DNA of 43,664 nt from an uncultured Flavobacteriales bacterium (GTDB taxonomy: Bacteria > Bacteroidota > Bacteroidia > Flavobacteriales_D > Crocinitomicaceae): the NCBI GenBank assembly GCA_913059205.1, contig CAJXRM010000015.1:1-43664 (forward strand), in the 5' to 3' direction. Made by a program: the position numbers and the translations under genes. This document shows positions 17,200 to 26,104 of the stretch, in pieces (positions within the stretch are counted from its first letter, which is position 1; each line of letters begins with the position of its first letter). The notes beneath the pieces are model-generated. The model saw only the letters and a program-made list of their open reading frames with translations. It searched no databases and was not told where the DNA came from.

Positions 17200-18252
17200 A
17201 TGAAAAGAAAATTAATCGGAATACTAGCAATTTTACCGCTTTCATTAACAATTGCGTCATGCGGTGCAGAACCAGAAGTGAAAGAAAACAAAGCTGACGC
17301 TTTACCTTTGGTAAAAATTAGTAAAATAGAAAACAAGCGTTTTACACATGAAATTCGAGTACAAGGAAGTGTAGAAACCGATAAAGACGTGCTTTTAGGT
17401 GCAGAGATGGGAGGACTGATTACGGCTGTTAACGTGAAAGAAGGACAAAAGGTAAGTGCAGGTCAGGTAATCGCAATAGTTGATGCTTCCATTCTTTCTT
17501 CAAATGTTGAAGAGATTAAAACCCAATTAGAATATGCGGAATACATGTATTCTAAACAATTGGAATTGAACAAAAGAGGAGTTGGATCGGAATTCGATTT
17601 GGAAACAGCTAAAAATCAAGTTTCTTCATTGAAAGCAAGCATGAATTCATTAAATACTCAACGCGGTAAAGCACTAATCAAAGCACCGTTCTCTGGTGTT
17701 ATTGACGCCGTTTATGCAAAAGTTGGTCAAATGGCAAGTCCACAAGCGCCGATCGTTCGTTTGGTAAACAATTCAAATGTTGATATTGTGGCAACGCTCT
17801 CTGAAAAGCATCTTCCAAACGTAAAAGTAGGAACAGATATTTCAGTTCGACTTCCAAACTATTCAGACACAGTTTTTAATTTGAAAATAACGAACGTTGG
17901 AAACTATATTGAAGAAACAAATAGAACGTTTAGAATCATGTCTTCAATCAAAAACAACACGCTTCTATTACCGAACATGTTAACAGAAATTAGTGTCACT
18001 GATTTGGAAGTAGAAAATGGTTTGGTTATTCCTTCTATCAGCATTTCTAAAGATCAAAACAATAATGATTATATCTATATCGCTAAAAAGAATTCCAAAG
18101 GAGAATTAGTCGCTGTTAAAGTAAACATTGAGGTCGTTGACAAATTCAATGGCGAAGCACTAATTGTTTCTGATAAACTCAAAGCGGGTCAAGAAGTAAT
18201 CGTTGAAGGTGCTAGAGGTATTGCAGAAAATGATGTCGTGAGAACGAAATAA
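17200..18252 (+). CDS. RND efflux periplasmic adaptor (MFP) lipoprotein
   Basis: A 350-residue membrane-fusion protein linking the pump to the outer-membrane channel. It has a lipoprotein signal peptide with lipobox IASC (Cys21). The biotinyl-lipoyl-like domain shows VQGSVETDKDVLLGAEMGG and VKEGQKVSAGQVIAIVD. A short helical hairpin (about 95-150) is followed by the second lipoyl half (ALIKAPFSGVIDAVYAKVGQ), a beta-barrel and a C-terminal membrane-proximal domain ending in GQEVIVEGARGIAENDVV. The adaptor is in the efflux operon between the TolC-like and pump genes. Confidence 0.95.
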   Translation: MKRKLIGILAILPLSLTIASCGAEPEVKENKADALPLVKISKIENKRFTHEIRVQGSVETDKDVLLGAEMGGLITAVNVKEGQKVSAGQVIAIVDASILSSNVEEIKTQLEYAEYMYSKQLELNKRGVGSEFDLETAKNQVSSLKASMNSLNTQRGKALIKAPFSGVIDAVYAKVGQMASPQAPIVRLVNNSNVDIVATLSEKHLPNVKVGTDISVRLPNYSDTVFNLKITNVGNYIEETNRTFRIMSSIKNNTLLLPNMLTEISVTDLEVENGLVIPSISISKDQNNNDYIYIAKKNSKGELVAVKVNIEVVDKFNGEALIVSDKLKAGQEVIVEGARGIAENDVVRTK

Positions 18253-18270
18253 GACAAAATTACAAACAAG

Positions 18271-21200
18271 ATGGAAAAAGAAAAAAAAGGATTTCCCCTT
18301 TCTACACTTGCGGTAAATAACCGTAAAACAGTATTCTTAATCGCGGCTATTATTTTTTTAGGTGGATTTCTCTCGTATAACTCTATGCCGAAAGAAAACT
18401 TCCCGGAATTACAAATACCTGAGATTTATGTCGGTATTGCTAAACCAGGTTCTTCTCCGAAATACATGGCAGAGAAAATTGCTAAATCAATTGAAAAAGA
18501 GATTGGTGGAATTAAATTACTCGATGAAGTAAACTCAAACGCTGTGAATGGTTATGTTACCATTCGCGCAAAATTCGACTTTAAAATGAGCGTGGATAAA
18601 GCGCTTCAAAAAGTAAAAGACGCCGTTGATAAAGCGCGAACAAAGGTTGACTTCCCAGAACTTCCGGTTGAACCAAACATTTTTGAAGTTGACCCTTCTC
18701 AAATGCCGATAATGAATATAAATTTACGTGGAAATAATGCATCTCTACTTAAAGAAGTCGCAGAAGAATTAGAAGATCAAATTGAAGATTTAACGGAAAT
18801 TAGTGAAGTAGATATTCGCGGTATTCAGGAACAAGAGATGCGAATCGAAGTTGACCCAATTAAGGCACAAAGTGTCAATGTTACATTAAGTGATATTCAA
18901 AATGCCGTAGGTTCAGAAAACCAAACTATTCCAGGCGGAGAAATTTTAATGGACGGGGTTCGAAAAACAATTCGTATCGAAGGTGAATTTAGAAATGCCG
19001 AAGAGCTTGGGAGAATTATTGTAAAACAGGATGATTACTTTCCTGTAAAGCTAGAGGATATCGCAAAAGTAGAATTCGGAAACGGAGACACTACTTCATA
19101 TGCACGTGAGTTTGGTGAACCTGTTGTGATGTTGGATGTTAAAAAAATGGGAGGTAAAAACCTGTTGGATGCATCCGACAAAATTGCAGATATCATTTCG
19201 AATGCAAAAAAATCAGGAGTAATTCCAAGAAGTGTTACTGCTTCTATAACCAATGACCAATCAAACAATACCAGAGAAATGGTGTCCAATTTAGAAAATT
19301 CCATTTTACTAGGAATAATACTGGTTGTAGGTGTTTTACTTTTCTTTCTTGGATTGAGAAATGCATTATTCGTCGGAGTCGCGATCCCTCTTTCGATGTT
19401 AATGTCTTTTATGATTCTTCAAGCTATGGGCGTGACATTAAACGTAATGGTATTGTTCTCCCTTGTTTTGGCTTTAGGAATGTTAGTGGATAATGGAATC
19501 GTAATTGTTGAGAATATTTATAGACACATGGACGAAGGATTGTCCTCAACAAAAGCAGTTATTACCGGAGTTGGAGAAGTTGCCATGCCAATTATTGCGT
19601 CAACCGCTACAACCTTGGCCGCATTTTTACCTCTGGCAATTTGGCCTGGAATCATGGGGGAATTTATGAAGTATCTCCCAATTACCTTAATGATCGTTCT
19701 TGGTTCATCTTTGTTTGTTGCATTGGTTATTAACCCAGTTTTGGCCGTGGTTTACATGAAAGTAACAGAAGACAAACCAAATCGCAAGAAGGTAGTTAGA
19801 AATGCTCTAATCATTAGTGGAATTGGTATTCTAGCATTAATCATGGGTGGAATTGGAATTGGCAATTTATTGATTTTTGTGGGATTAATAATGCTTTTAA
19901 ACTTCTTTGTATTGTATCCAGGAACAATTCGTTTTCAAACGAAATTCTTACCAAAATTAGAGGTAGCGTATGAGCGTTTATTAAAATTCGCATTAACTGG
20001 AAAACGTCCGCGCAAGTTCTTATTGGGTACTTTTGGGTTACTTATTTTATCATTCGTTTTGATGGGTGTTTTTCCACCAAAAATCGATTTCTTCCCAGTG
20101 AATCAACCCAACTATGTTAATGTTTTTATTTCGCATCCAATTGGTACTGATATCACAGTTACTAATGCAACAACACTTCAAGTTGAGGAGAAAATCAATG
20201 CTATTCTAGCGGAATACATGGATGAAGATGATACAACCGGCGTTCCAGTGGATGAGCGATTAATTCAATCCATTATTGCTCAAGTTGGTGAAGGGACAAG
20301 CGATCCAGCTCAAGGAGTAACAATGAACAGTACTCCAAATAAAGGGCGTGTTTCAATTAATTTTGTTGAGTCACAATTTCGTAACGGAATAGAGACATCA
20401 GATATTTTACGTAAAATTCAGGATGGATTAAAAGGTCAATTTACAGCAGATATTGAGATAACTGCTTCTAAGGATGAGCAAGGACCACCTCAAGGAGCCC
20501 CAATAAGTATTGATATTACAGGAAGAGGCGAATATGGTAAAATTATTTCTGAAGCGGAAAAAATTAAGGCTTATTTAGACAAACAAAATATCAAAGGAGT
20601 TGAAAAACTAAAACTTAATGTTGAATCTGATCGACCTGAAATTCCAATTTCAGTGAACAGAGAGCAGGTCCGAAAATTAAATGCTTCGACATCACAAGTT
20701 GGTAATTCTATTCGCGCAGCTCTTCTTGGTCAGGATATTTCAACATTCACCGAAAAAGAAGAAACATACGATATCGTTGTTAAATTTGACAAAAAGAACA
20801 GAGAAGACCTAGACGCTCTTTTAGATCAACGCTTAATTTTTAGAAACAACCAAGGGGTTCTTTTAAATATTCCTATCCGCTCTGTTATTGAAGAGCCAAA
20901 AGAGGTTAGTTCATACTCGGCTGTTGTTCGAAAAGATCAAATACCTTTAGTGAATATTTCATCCAATGTCAACGAAGGCTTTAATCCAACTCAGTTAGTT
21001 GATACGTTAAGAACACGCTTGGAAAAATTCCAAGAAGAAGGTAACATTTCGGACGGCGTTTCATTTAAATTTTCGGGACAACAAGAAGAACAAGAGAAAG
21101 AAATGGCTTTTTTAAGTAAAGCGTTAATGATTGCAGTCTTCTTAATTTTATTAATTATTGTGGCACAATTTAACTCTTATTCAATGCCTACAGTAATTAT

Positions 21201-21738
21201 GATAACTGTTGTTCTTTCGCTTATCGGTGTTTTACTCGGTTTAGTGATTACGCGACAAAACTTCGTTGTAATGATGACCATGATTGGAATTATCTCACTC
21301 GCCGGAGTTGTTGTTAACAATGCAATCGTTTTGATTGATTATACAAACTTGTTACGAAAAAAGCGACGCGAAGAATTGGGAATGGGCGAATTTGACGTTC
21401 TTCCATATGATGAAGTTGTTAAAGCGACAATTGAAAGTGGTAAAACTCGTTTAAGACCTGTACTATTAACTGCAATTACGACAGTACTCGGATTGATTCC
21501 ACTTGCGGTTGGATTCAACATTGATTTCTTTAGCTTTTTTACCTCATACGATCCGAAAATATACATTGGAGGTGACAACAATGTTTTCTTCTCGCCAATG
21601 TCGTGGGCTATAATTTATGGATTAACCTTTGCTACCTTTTTAACCTTGATCATCATACCAGTATTGTACTTGTTGATGTTCAAATTAAAGGTTTGGATTT
21701 ATAAAACATTCAAATGGCAAATGAAAAGCAATATCTGA
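18271..21738 (+). CDS. RND multidrug efflux pump, AcrB/HAE1-type
   Basis: A 1155-residue inner-membrane proton-driven exporter, longer than AcrB (1049). The duplicated RND plan is visible: one N-terminal helix (FLIAAIIFLGGFLSYNSM), a large periplasmic porter/docking domain, helices 2-6 from about residue 345, an insertion of extra hydrophobic segments near 500-560 (ALIISGIGILALIMGGIGIG), a second periplasmic domain and helices 8-12. The TM4 proton-relay pair is Asp407-Asn408 (GMLVDNGIVIVENI), where AcrB has Asp-Asp. Last gene of the operon and followed by a terminator. The substrate is unknown. Confidence 0.95.
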   Translation: MEKEKKGFPLSTLAVNNRKTVFLIAAIIFLGGFLSYNSMPKENFPELQIPEIYVGIAKPGSSPKYMAEKIAKSIEKEIGGIKLLDEVNSNAVNGYVTIRAKFDFKMSVDKALQKVKDAVDKARTKVDFPELPVEPNIFEVDPSQMPIMNINLRGNNASLLKEVAEELEDQIEDLTEISEVDIRGIQEQEMRIEVDPIKAQSVNVTLSDIQNAVGSENQTIPGGEILMDGVRKTIRIEGEFRNAEELGRIIVKQDDYFPVKLEDIAKVEFGNGDTTSYAREFGEPVVMLDVKKMGGKNLLDASDKIADIISNAKKSGVIPRSVTASITNDQSNNTREMVSNLENSILLGIILVVGVLLFFLGLRNALFVGVAIPLSMLMSFMILQAMGVTLNVMVLFSLVLALGMLVDNGIVIVENIYRHMDEGLSSTKAVITGVGEVAMPIIASTATTLAAFLPLAIWPGIMGEFMKYLPITLMIVLGSSLFVALVINPVLAVVYMKVTEDKPNRKKVVRNALIISGIGILALIMGGIGIGNLLIFVGLIMLLNFFVLYPGTIRFQTKFLPKLEVAYERLLKFALTGKRPRKFLLGTFGLLILSFVLMGVFPPKIDFFPVNQPNYVNVFISHPIGTDITVTNATTLQVEEKINAILAEYMDEDDTTGVPVDERLIQSIIAQVGEGTSDPAQGVTMNSTPNKGRVSINFVESQFRNGIETSDILRKIQDGLKGQFTADIEITASKDEQGPPQGAPISIDITGRGEYGKIISEAEKIKAYLDKQNIKGVEKLKLNVESDRPEIPISVNREQVRKLNASTSQVGNSIRAALLGQDISTFTEKEETYDIVVKFDKKNREDLDALLDQRLIFRNNQGVLLNIPIRSVIEEPKEVSSYSAVVRKDQIPLVNISSNVNEGFNPTQLVDTLRTRLEKFQEEGNISDGVSFKFSGQQEEQEKEMAFLSKALMIAVFLILLIIVAQFNSYSMPTVIMITVVLSLIGVLLGLVITRQNFVVMMTMIGIISLAGVVVNNAIVLIDYTNLLRKKRREELGMGEFDVLPYDEVVKATIESGKTRLRPVLLTAITTVLGLIPLAVGFNIDFFSFFTSYDPKIYIGGDNNVFFSPMSWAIIYGLTFATFLTLIIIPVLYLLMFKLKVWIYKTFKWQMKSNI

Positions 21739-21759
21739 TAGTTCGGATAATTTAAGTTG

Positions 21760-21794
21760 AAAAAAGGAAGGGCAGAAATGTCTTTCCTTTTTTT
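21760..21794 (+). terminator. Terminator of the RND efflux operon
   Basis: A 15-bp stem (21760-21774 with 21779-21793, two G-U wobbles) is capped by a GAAA tetraloop (21775-21778) and followed by a run of T up to 21794. It lies 22 bases after the pump stop codon. Confidence 0.88.
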
Positions 21795-22067
21795 GTGTCT
21801 GCAATATGCACCTCTTTTCATGTTAAACATTATTTAAATTGCTTTACATTCATCGATAATTTAAATGCTTATGTCGAATATTGTACTTTTTTTTAATAAA
21901 TAGGAATCCAAGGATTAAATTGTGGTTATTCTATGAATACATACTTTTTCCCCATGAATGTGATAATTTCAAACTTGAAATCCTATTATTAAAAAATCCA
22001 AAAAAATGAAGTTATTATAATTCCAAAAATGTGGATTTTAGAACTTTCCTATTCAAATAAGTGTCTG
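21795..22067. other. AT-rich intergenic stretch without a recognised gene
   Basis: About 270 bases between the efflux terminator and the candidate small RNA. No ORF with coding character was found on either strand. The stretch contains a short near-palindrome TTTCAA-AC-TTGAAA (about 21967-21980) and complementary AATAGGA/TCCTATT segments about 80 bases apart, but no promoter or RNA family that I recognise. Confidence 0.6.
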
Positions 22068-22075
22068 TATATTTG
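22068..22075 (+). promoter_or_regulatory. -7 box of a candidate small RNA
   Basis: TATATTTG is an exact TAnnTTTG match on the plus strand with no plus-strand protein gene downstream. Transcription would start near 22080-22082. A -33 TTTG is not evident, although TTTCC occurs about 20 bases upstream. Confidence 0.5.
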
Positions 22076-22079
22076 TAGA

Positions 22080-22188
22080 GTAAAGATTGATTCTAGCATT
22101 GATTGTATCATTCTAGAAATCTTTTTCAGTGAATAGTGGTTAGGTTAGGTTATGATAAAGCAGCTCTCTCGAGCTGCTTTATCTTTTT
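22080..22188 (+). ncRNA. Candidate ~110-nt small RNA
   Basis: The stretch starts after an exact -7 box and ends in a strong intrinsic terminator. A 5' hairpin is predicted from AAAGATT (22082-22088) pairing with AATCTTT (22118-22124) and TCTAG (22092-22096) with CTAGA (22113-22117), with a 3-base bulge. A single-stranded linker with three GGTTA repeats (22138-22152) follows, then the terminator hairpin. The only ORF is 12 codons and runs through the terminator, so a non-coding role is more likely. No known RNA family is recognised. Confidence 0.45.
22154..22188 (+). terminator. Strong hairpin terminator (end of candidate small RNA)
   Basis: A perfect 13-bp stem GATAAAGCAGCTC/GAGCTGCTTTATC (22154-22166 with 22171-22183) has loop TCTC, followed on the plus strand by T5 (22184-22188). 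It lies directly next to the metH stop codon on the opposite strand. On the minus strand no T-run follows, so the plus direction is favoured, though the hairpin could also protect the metH 3' end. Confidence 0.75.
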
Positions 22189-24856
22189 AGTGAATAATTG
22201 AAGATAACCAACGTTCCATTTTATCCAGTTCTATTCCCTTTCGTTCCGAAAGAGACTTCACTTGATCCATTCCGATTTTTCCGACTCCAAAATATTTTGA
22301 TTGTGCATTTGCAAAATACCACCCTGAAACACTCGCAGCTGGAAGCATTGCTAAACTGTCCGTCAAATTAACCCCTGTCAAGTTCGTTGCATCCAACAAG
22401 CTAAACAATCCAGTTTTTTCCGTGTGATCAGGACATGCTGGATAACCTGGAGCGGGGCGTATTCCTTTATAGCTTTCTTTAATTAAATCTTCATTTGACA
22501 ACGATTCTGAAACATCATATCCCCAAATTTCCTTCCTTACTTTTTCATGAAGGTACTCGGCAAATGCTTCAGCCAACCGATCTGCTAAAGCCTTTAATAG
22601 AATCGAATTGTAATCGTCATGGTCTTTTTCAAATTTAGTCACTCTGTCTTCTATATTCAGCCCTGAAGTGACAACAAATCCACCTATAAAATCTTTTTTT
22701 CCAGAATCTTTTGGCGCAATAAAATCGGATAAAGCATGATTTGGGATTCCTTGAGCTTTCTTCGTTTGTTGACGAATTGTATGTTGAACATGAATGACAT
22801 TCTCTCTTGAATTGTCCGAATAAATTTCAATGTCATCACCTACAGATGCTGCGGGGAAAATTCCCACTACTCCCTTGTAATCCAACCAAGATTCATCGTG
22901 AATTTTTTCCAACATTACTTTTGCATCTTCAAATAACTTAGATGCTGCTTCACCAACAACGTCATCAGTAAGAATTGCAGGGTATTTACCATGTAACTCC
23001 CACGTTCTAAAAAACGGTGTCCAGTCGATATAATCAAACAAATCAGTTGCCTTAACAAAAACCTGTTTTACACCTAAGAAATTCGGTGTAAAAATATCTT
23101 CATTCTCCCAGTCAAGATTAAGTTTATTCGAACGCGCTTCCTCCAAGGTTAAAATCTCTTTCTGAGCTCGATGTTTTGCATGATGCTCCCTTAATTTGAG
23201 GTAATCAGCTTTCACTTCAGACACAAAATCACCTTTTCGTTGTCCCAATAATTTTTCAACTACCGTAACAGAACGCGAGGCATCTAAAACATGTATAGTT
23301 TGATCACGCTTGTAATGTTCTTCTATTTTTACGGCGGTGTGCACACGAGAAGTTGTGGCTCCGCCTATAATCAACGGAATATTTAAGTTTGCACGTTCCA
23401 TTTCCTTGGCTACAGTAACCATTTCGTCTAATGAAGGAGTTATTAATCCGCTCAAACCGATAATATCAACATTCTGTTTAATTGCCTCTTCGATAATGCG
23501 CTCTGGCGGAACCATTACACCTAAATCAACAATTTCATAATTATTACACCCTAAAACTACGCCAACAATGTTTTTCCCAATGTCGTGCACATCACCTTTA
23601 ACAGTCGCCATTAATATTTTACCATTGAATTGACTGCCACCTCCCTTCTCTTCTTCAATAAACGGCAATAAATATGCAACTGCCTTTTTCATTACTCGAG
23701 CGGATTTTACCACCTGTGGCAAAAACATTTTTCCACTACCGAAAAGATCTCCTACCACGTTCATTCCGTCCATTAAAGGACCTTCTATGATTTCAATAGG
23801 TCGATTATACAAATGGCGACATTCTTCAACATCAACTTCGGCATAATCCGCAATACCTTTCACTAGTGCATAAGTCAATCTTTCTTGCACAGATTTCTCT
23901 CTCCAAGACAAATCAACAACACGTTGTTTTCCCTCTCCAGTAACTGTTTCAGCATGTTCCAACAATCGTTCTGTAGCATCTTCCCGTCTATTTAATAAAA
24001 CATCCTCAATTAACTCAAGCAATGTCTTTTCAATATCGTCATACACCTCTAGCATTGATGGATTAACAATGCCCATGTCCATTCCATTCTGAATAGCATG
24101 ATACAAGAATGCTGCATTCATCGACTCACGGACAATATTGTTCCCTCTAAATGAAAAAGAAACATTTGAAACTCCACCGCTTACGTGTGCCCCTGGAAGA
24201 TTTTGACGAATCCATTTAGTTGCTCTAAAGAAATCAACTGCATTGTTGTTGTGTTCGCTCATTCCTGTTGCAACTGGAAAAATATTTGGATCAAAAATGA
24301 TATCATTTGGATTGAACTTTACCTCATCAACCAAAATACGATAAGACCGTTCACAAATATCAATACGTCGTTGGTAAGTATCAGCCTGCCCATCTTCGTC
24401 AAACGCCATAACAATTACGGCAGCTCCATAGCGTTTCACCTTTTTCGCTTGGGCAATAAACGTTTCTTTTCCTTCTTTCAACGAAATTGAATTAACAACT
24501 CCTTTACCTTGAACACATTGAAGACCAGCCTCGATAATTTCCCATTTGGAGCTATCTATCATAACAGGTACGCGAGCAATATCCGGTTCGGCCGCTATTA
24601 AATTTAAAAATTTAACCATGGCCGCTTTTCCATCGATCATACCTTCATCCATGTTCACGTCGATGATTTGAGCACCCCCTTCCACTTGCTCACGAGCAAC
24701 TGAAATCGCTTCATCGAATTTTTCTTCTCGAATTAAACGCAAAAACATACGAGAACCTGTTACATTCGTGCGTTCTCCTACATTGACAAAATTACTCTCC
24801 GGGGTAACAATTAAGGGTTCTAAACCAGATAATTTTAAAGTTGCTTTAGTTGACAT
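22187..24856 (-). CDS. metH: Methionine synthase, C-terminal subunit (folate, cobalamin and activation domains)
   Basis: This 889-residue protein carries the methyltetrahydrofolate, B12-binding and reactivation modules of cobalamin-dependent methionine synthase. In order: pterin-binding domain ([27 protein letters not shown]), B12 cap domain, B12-binding Rossmann domain with the base-off motif DVHDIG ([14 protein letters not shown]) and the SAM-dependent activation domain ([15 protein letters not shown] near residue 810). The homocysteine-binding domain is a separate upstream gene that it overlaps by 11 bases. ATG 24856 ([14 protein letters not shown]) is chosen; an upstream frame extension to 24943 would lie inside the other subunit's gene. 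Together the pieces total 1223 residues, matching E. coli MetH (1227). Confidence 0.96.
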   Translation of the reverse strand: MSTKATLKLSGLEPLIVTPESNFVNVGERTNVTGSRMFLRLIREEKFDEAISVAREQVEGGAQIIDVNMDEGMIDGKAAMVKFLNLIAAEPDIARVPVMIDSSKWEIIEAGLQCVQGKGVVNSISLKEGKETFIAQAKKVKRYGAAVIVMAFDEDGQADTYQRRIDICERSYRILVDEVKFNPNDIIFDPNIFPVATGMSEHNNNAVDFFRATKWIRQNLPGAHVSGGVSNVSFSFRGNNIVRESMNAAFLYHAIQNGMDMGIVNPSMLEVYDDIEKTLLELIEDVLLNRREDATERLLEHAETVTGEGKQRVVDLSWREKSVQERLTYALVKGIADYAEVDVEECRHLYNRPIEIIEGPLMDGMNVVGDLFGSGKMFLPQVVKSARVMKKAVAYLLPFIEEEKGGGSQFNGKILMATVKGDVHDIGKNIVGVVLGCNNYEIVDLGVMVPPERIIEEAIKQNVDIIGLSGLITPSLDEMVTVAKEMERANLNIPLIIGGATTSRVHTAVKIEEHYKRDQTIHVLDASRSVTVVEKLLGQRKGDFVSEVKADYLKLREHHAKHRAQKEILTLEEARSNKLNLDWENEDIFTPNFLGVKQVFVKATDLFDYIDWTPFFRTWELHGKYPAILTDDVVGEAASKLFEDAKVMLEKIHDESWLDYKGVVGIFPAASVGDDIEIYSDNSRENVIHVQHTIRQQTKKAQGIPNHALSDFIAPKDSGKKDFIGGFVVTSGLNIEDRVTKFEKDHDDYNSILLKALADRLAEAFAEYLHEKVRKEIWGYDVSESLSNEDLIKESYKGIRPAPGYPACPDHTEKTGLFSLLDATNLTGVNLTDSLAMLPAASVSGWYFANAQSKYFGVGKIGMDQVKSLSERKGIELDKMERWLSSIIH

Positions 24857-25850
24857 GAACAGGAATTTTACGAGGTGAATATTTTTTTGCCAAATCAGCG
24901 ATTGCTTTGATATGATCAGGAGTAGTTCCACAACATCCACCAATAATATTGACTAGGCTTTCGTCTAGATACGCTTTAATTTGTTCACTCATTAATTCAG
25001 CTGTTTCGTCGTACTCACCAAATTCGTTGGGTAATCCAGCATTCGGATGAGCACTTACACCAAACTCACATTGTTTATCTAAAATTTGTAAATACGGGCG
25101 CATCATAGAAGCTCCAAGCGCACAATTCAACCCAACAGAAAGTAAATCCATATGTGCAATTGAAATTAAAAACGCATCTGTTGTTTGACCGGTTAATGTC
25201 CTTCCACTCTGATCTGTAATTGTACCAGAAACCATGATCGGTAATTTCATCTTTCGTACTTCAAAAACTTCATCAATGGCATATAGTGCGGCTTTGGCAT
25301 TTAATGTGTCAAATACAGTTTCTACCAATAGAATATCGACCCCTCCATCTATTAATGCATTAATTTGCAATGTATAAGCCTCAACTAACTCGTTAAATGT
25401 AATTCCTCTAAAACCTGGATCATTAACATCAGGAGAAATGGACGCCGTTCGATTGGTTGGTCCAATTGAACCTGCCACAAATCGCGGTTTATTGGGCTCT
25501 TTTGCGGTAAACTCTTCAGCGACCTCCCTGGCAATTTTAGCGCTTTGGAAATTTATATCATAAACGGCAGATTCCAAATCGTAATCAGCCTGTGCGATTG
25601 TTGTTCCAGAAAAGGTATTCGTCTCAGCAATATCTGCTCCTGCTTCATAATATGCAGCGTGAATTTCTTTTATAATCTCAGGTCGAGTTAATGACAATAA
25701 ATCATTGTTTCCTTTAAGTGGTTTATTGTGGTTCTCAAACCAACCTCTTCTGAAATCTTCTTCTTCTAGATTATAGCGCTGAATCATGGTTCCCATTGCT
25801 CCGTCTAGCACTAATATTCTTTCTTTTAAAATGGATTTTATATCCTTCAT
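24846..25850 (-). CDS. metH: Methionine synthase, N-terminal homocysteine S-methyltransferase subunit
   Basis: The 334-residue homocysteine-binding TIM barrel of MetH. Zn-ligand cysteines are visible in GLNCALG and the C-terminal GGCCGTT; the N-terminus has [12 protein letters not shown] and [10 protein letters not shown]. It would use the methyl group carried on cobalamin by the partner subunit to make methionine. ATG 25850 is chosen because the frame upstream runs into a SAM riboswitch. The end overlaps the C-terminal subunit gene by 11 bases. A split MetH is common in Flavobacteriia, so this is a gene arrangement, not a frameshift. Confidence 0.96.
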   Translation of the reverse strand: MKDIKSILKERILVLDGAMGTMIQRYNLEEEDFRRGWFENHNKPLKGNNDLLSLTRPEIIKEIHAAYYEAGADIAETNTFSGTTIAQADYDLESAVYDINFQSAKIAREVAEEFTAKEPNKPRFVAGSIGPTNRTASISPDVNDPGFRGITFNELVEAYTLQINALIDGGVDILLVETVFDTLNAKAALYAIDEVFEVRKMKLPIMVSGTITDQSGRTLTGQTTDAFLISIAHMDLLSVGLNCALGASMMRPYLQILDKQCEFGVSAHPNAGLPNEFGEYDETAELMSEQIKAYLDESLVNIIGGCCGTTPDHIKAIADLAKKYSPRKIPVHVN

Positions 25851-25899
25851 AATTGCATCATTTTTTTTGACTTTGAAGCTTGAAGGAAATCGAGCTAAA

Positions 25900-25999
25900 C
25901 TTATCTTTTCCCGTAAAAGAGATCGGATTTGGCACCTTTTTCTATACGAACAGGTTGCCAAGGTTTCAAAGGGCCTATCCCTCCACCTTTCTTCATAAG
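25900..25999 (-). ncRNA. SAM-I (S-box) riboswitch controlling metH
   Basis: The minus strand shows the S-box consensus: P1 CTTAT (25999-25995) pairing with ATAAG (25904-25900), then AGGTGGAGGGATAGGCCC, TTTGAAACCTTGGCAACC, AAGGTGCCAAATCC and GGGAAAAGATAAG. These are the SAM-binding core, the kink-turn and the pseudoknot partners. It lies 49 bases before the metH N-terminal ATG, so SAM should repress methionine synthesis. I see no clear terminator hairpin between aptamer and gene, so control may act on translation. Confidence 0.96.
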
Positions 26000-26019
26000 T
26001 CTATTTGAATGAACTGCTG

Positions 26020-26049
26020 CAAAGATAATTTAAATTTTGCGGGAACAAA
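26020..26049 (-). promoter_or_regulatory. Promoter of the SAM riboswitch-metH operon
   Basis: On the minus strand TTTG (26049-26046) is followed after 18 bases by TATCTTTG (26027-26020), a full match to the Bacteroidota -33/-7 consensus. Transcription would begin about 15 bases before the riboswitch P1 stem. Confidence 0.8.
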
Positions 26050-26061
26050 AAAAGCAGAAAC

Positions 26062-26089
26062 AAAAAGTGCTGACTTCCCACTTTTTTTT
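26062..26089 (-). terminator. Hairpin after the TMTC-like gene (possible terminator)
   Basis: AAAAAGTG (26062-26069) and CACTTTTT (26079-26086) form an 8-bp stem with a 9-base loop, 16 bases after the minus-strand stop codon. On the minus strand the stem ends in T5, then GTTT and a further T7 run after TCTGC. The T-run is longer on the plus strand (to 26089), so it may work both ways. Confidence 0.45.
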
Positions 26090-26104
26090 AAGAAAATAAT
26101 GAAA

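Noticed and set aside
22138..22152. GGTTAGGTTAGGTTA as a telomere-like or CRISPR-like repeat
   Set aside because: Only three units with no spacers or wider repetition; treated as a linker in the small RNA.
22152..22190. 12-codon [15 protein letters not shown] in the candidate small RNA
   Set aside because: It is made of the terminator hairpin itself and lacks any other support.
24846..24856. Frameshift splitting metH
   Set aside because: Two intact subunits overlap by 11 bases with proper starts; split metH is a normal arrangement in Flavobacteriia.
24857..24943. Extension of the metH C-terminal gene
   Set aside because: It lies within the other subunit's reading frame and is not similar to MetH; ATG 24856 fits the family start.
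25851..25961. Extension of the metH N-terminal gene
   Set aside because: It overlaps the SAM riboswitch, whose conserved bases explain this stretch.
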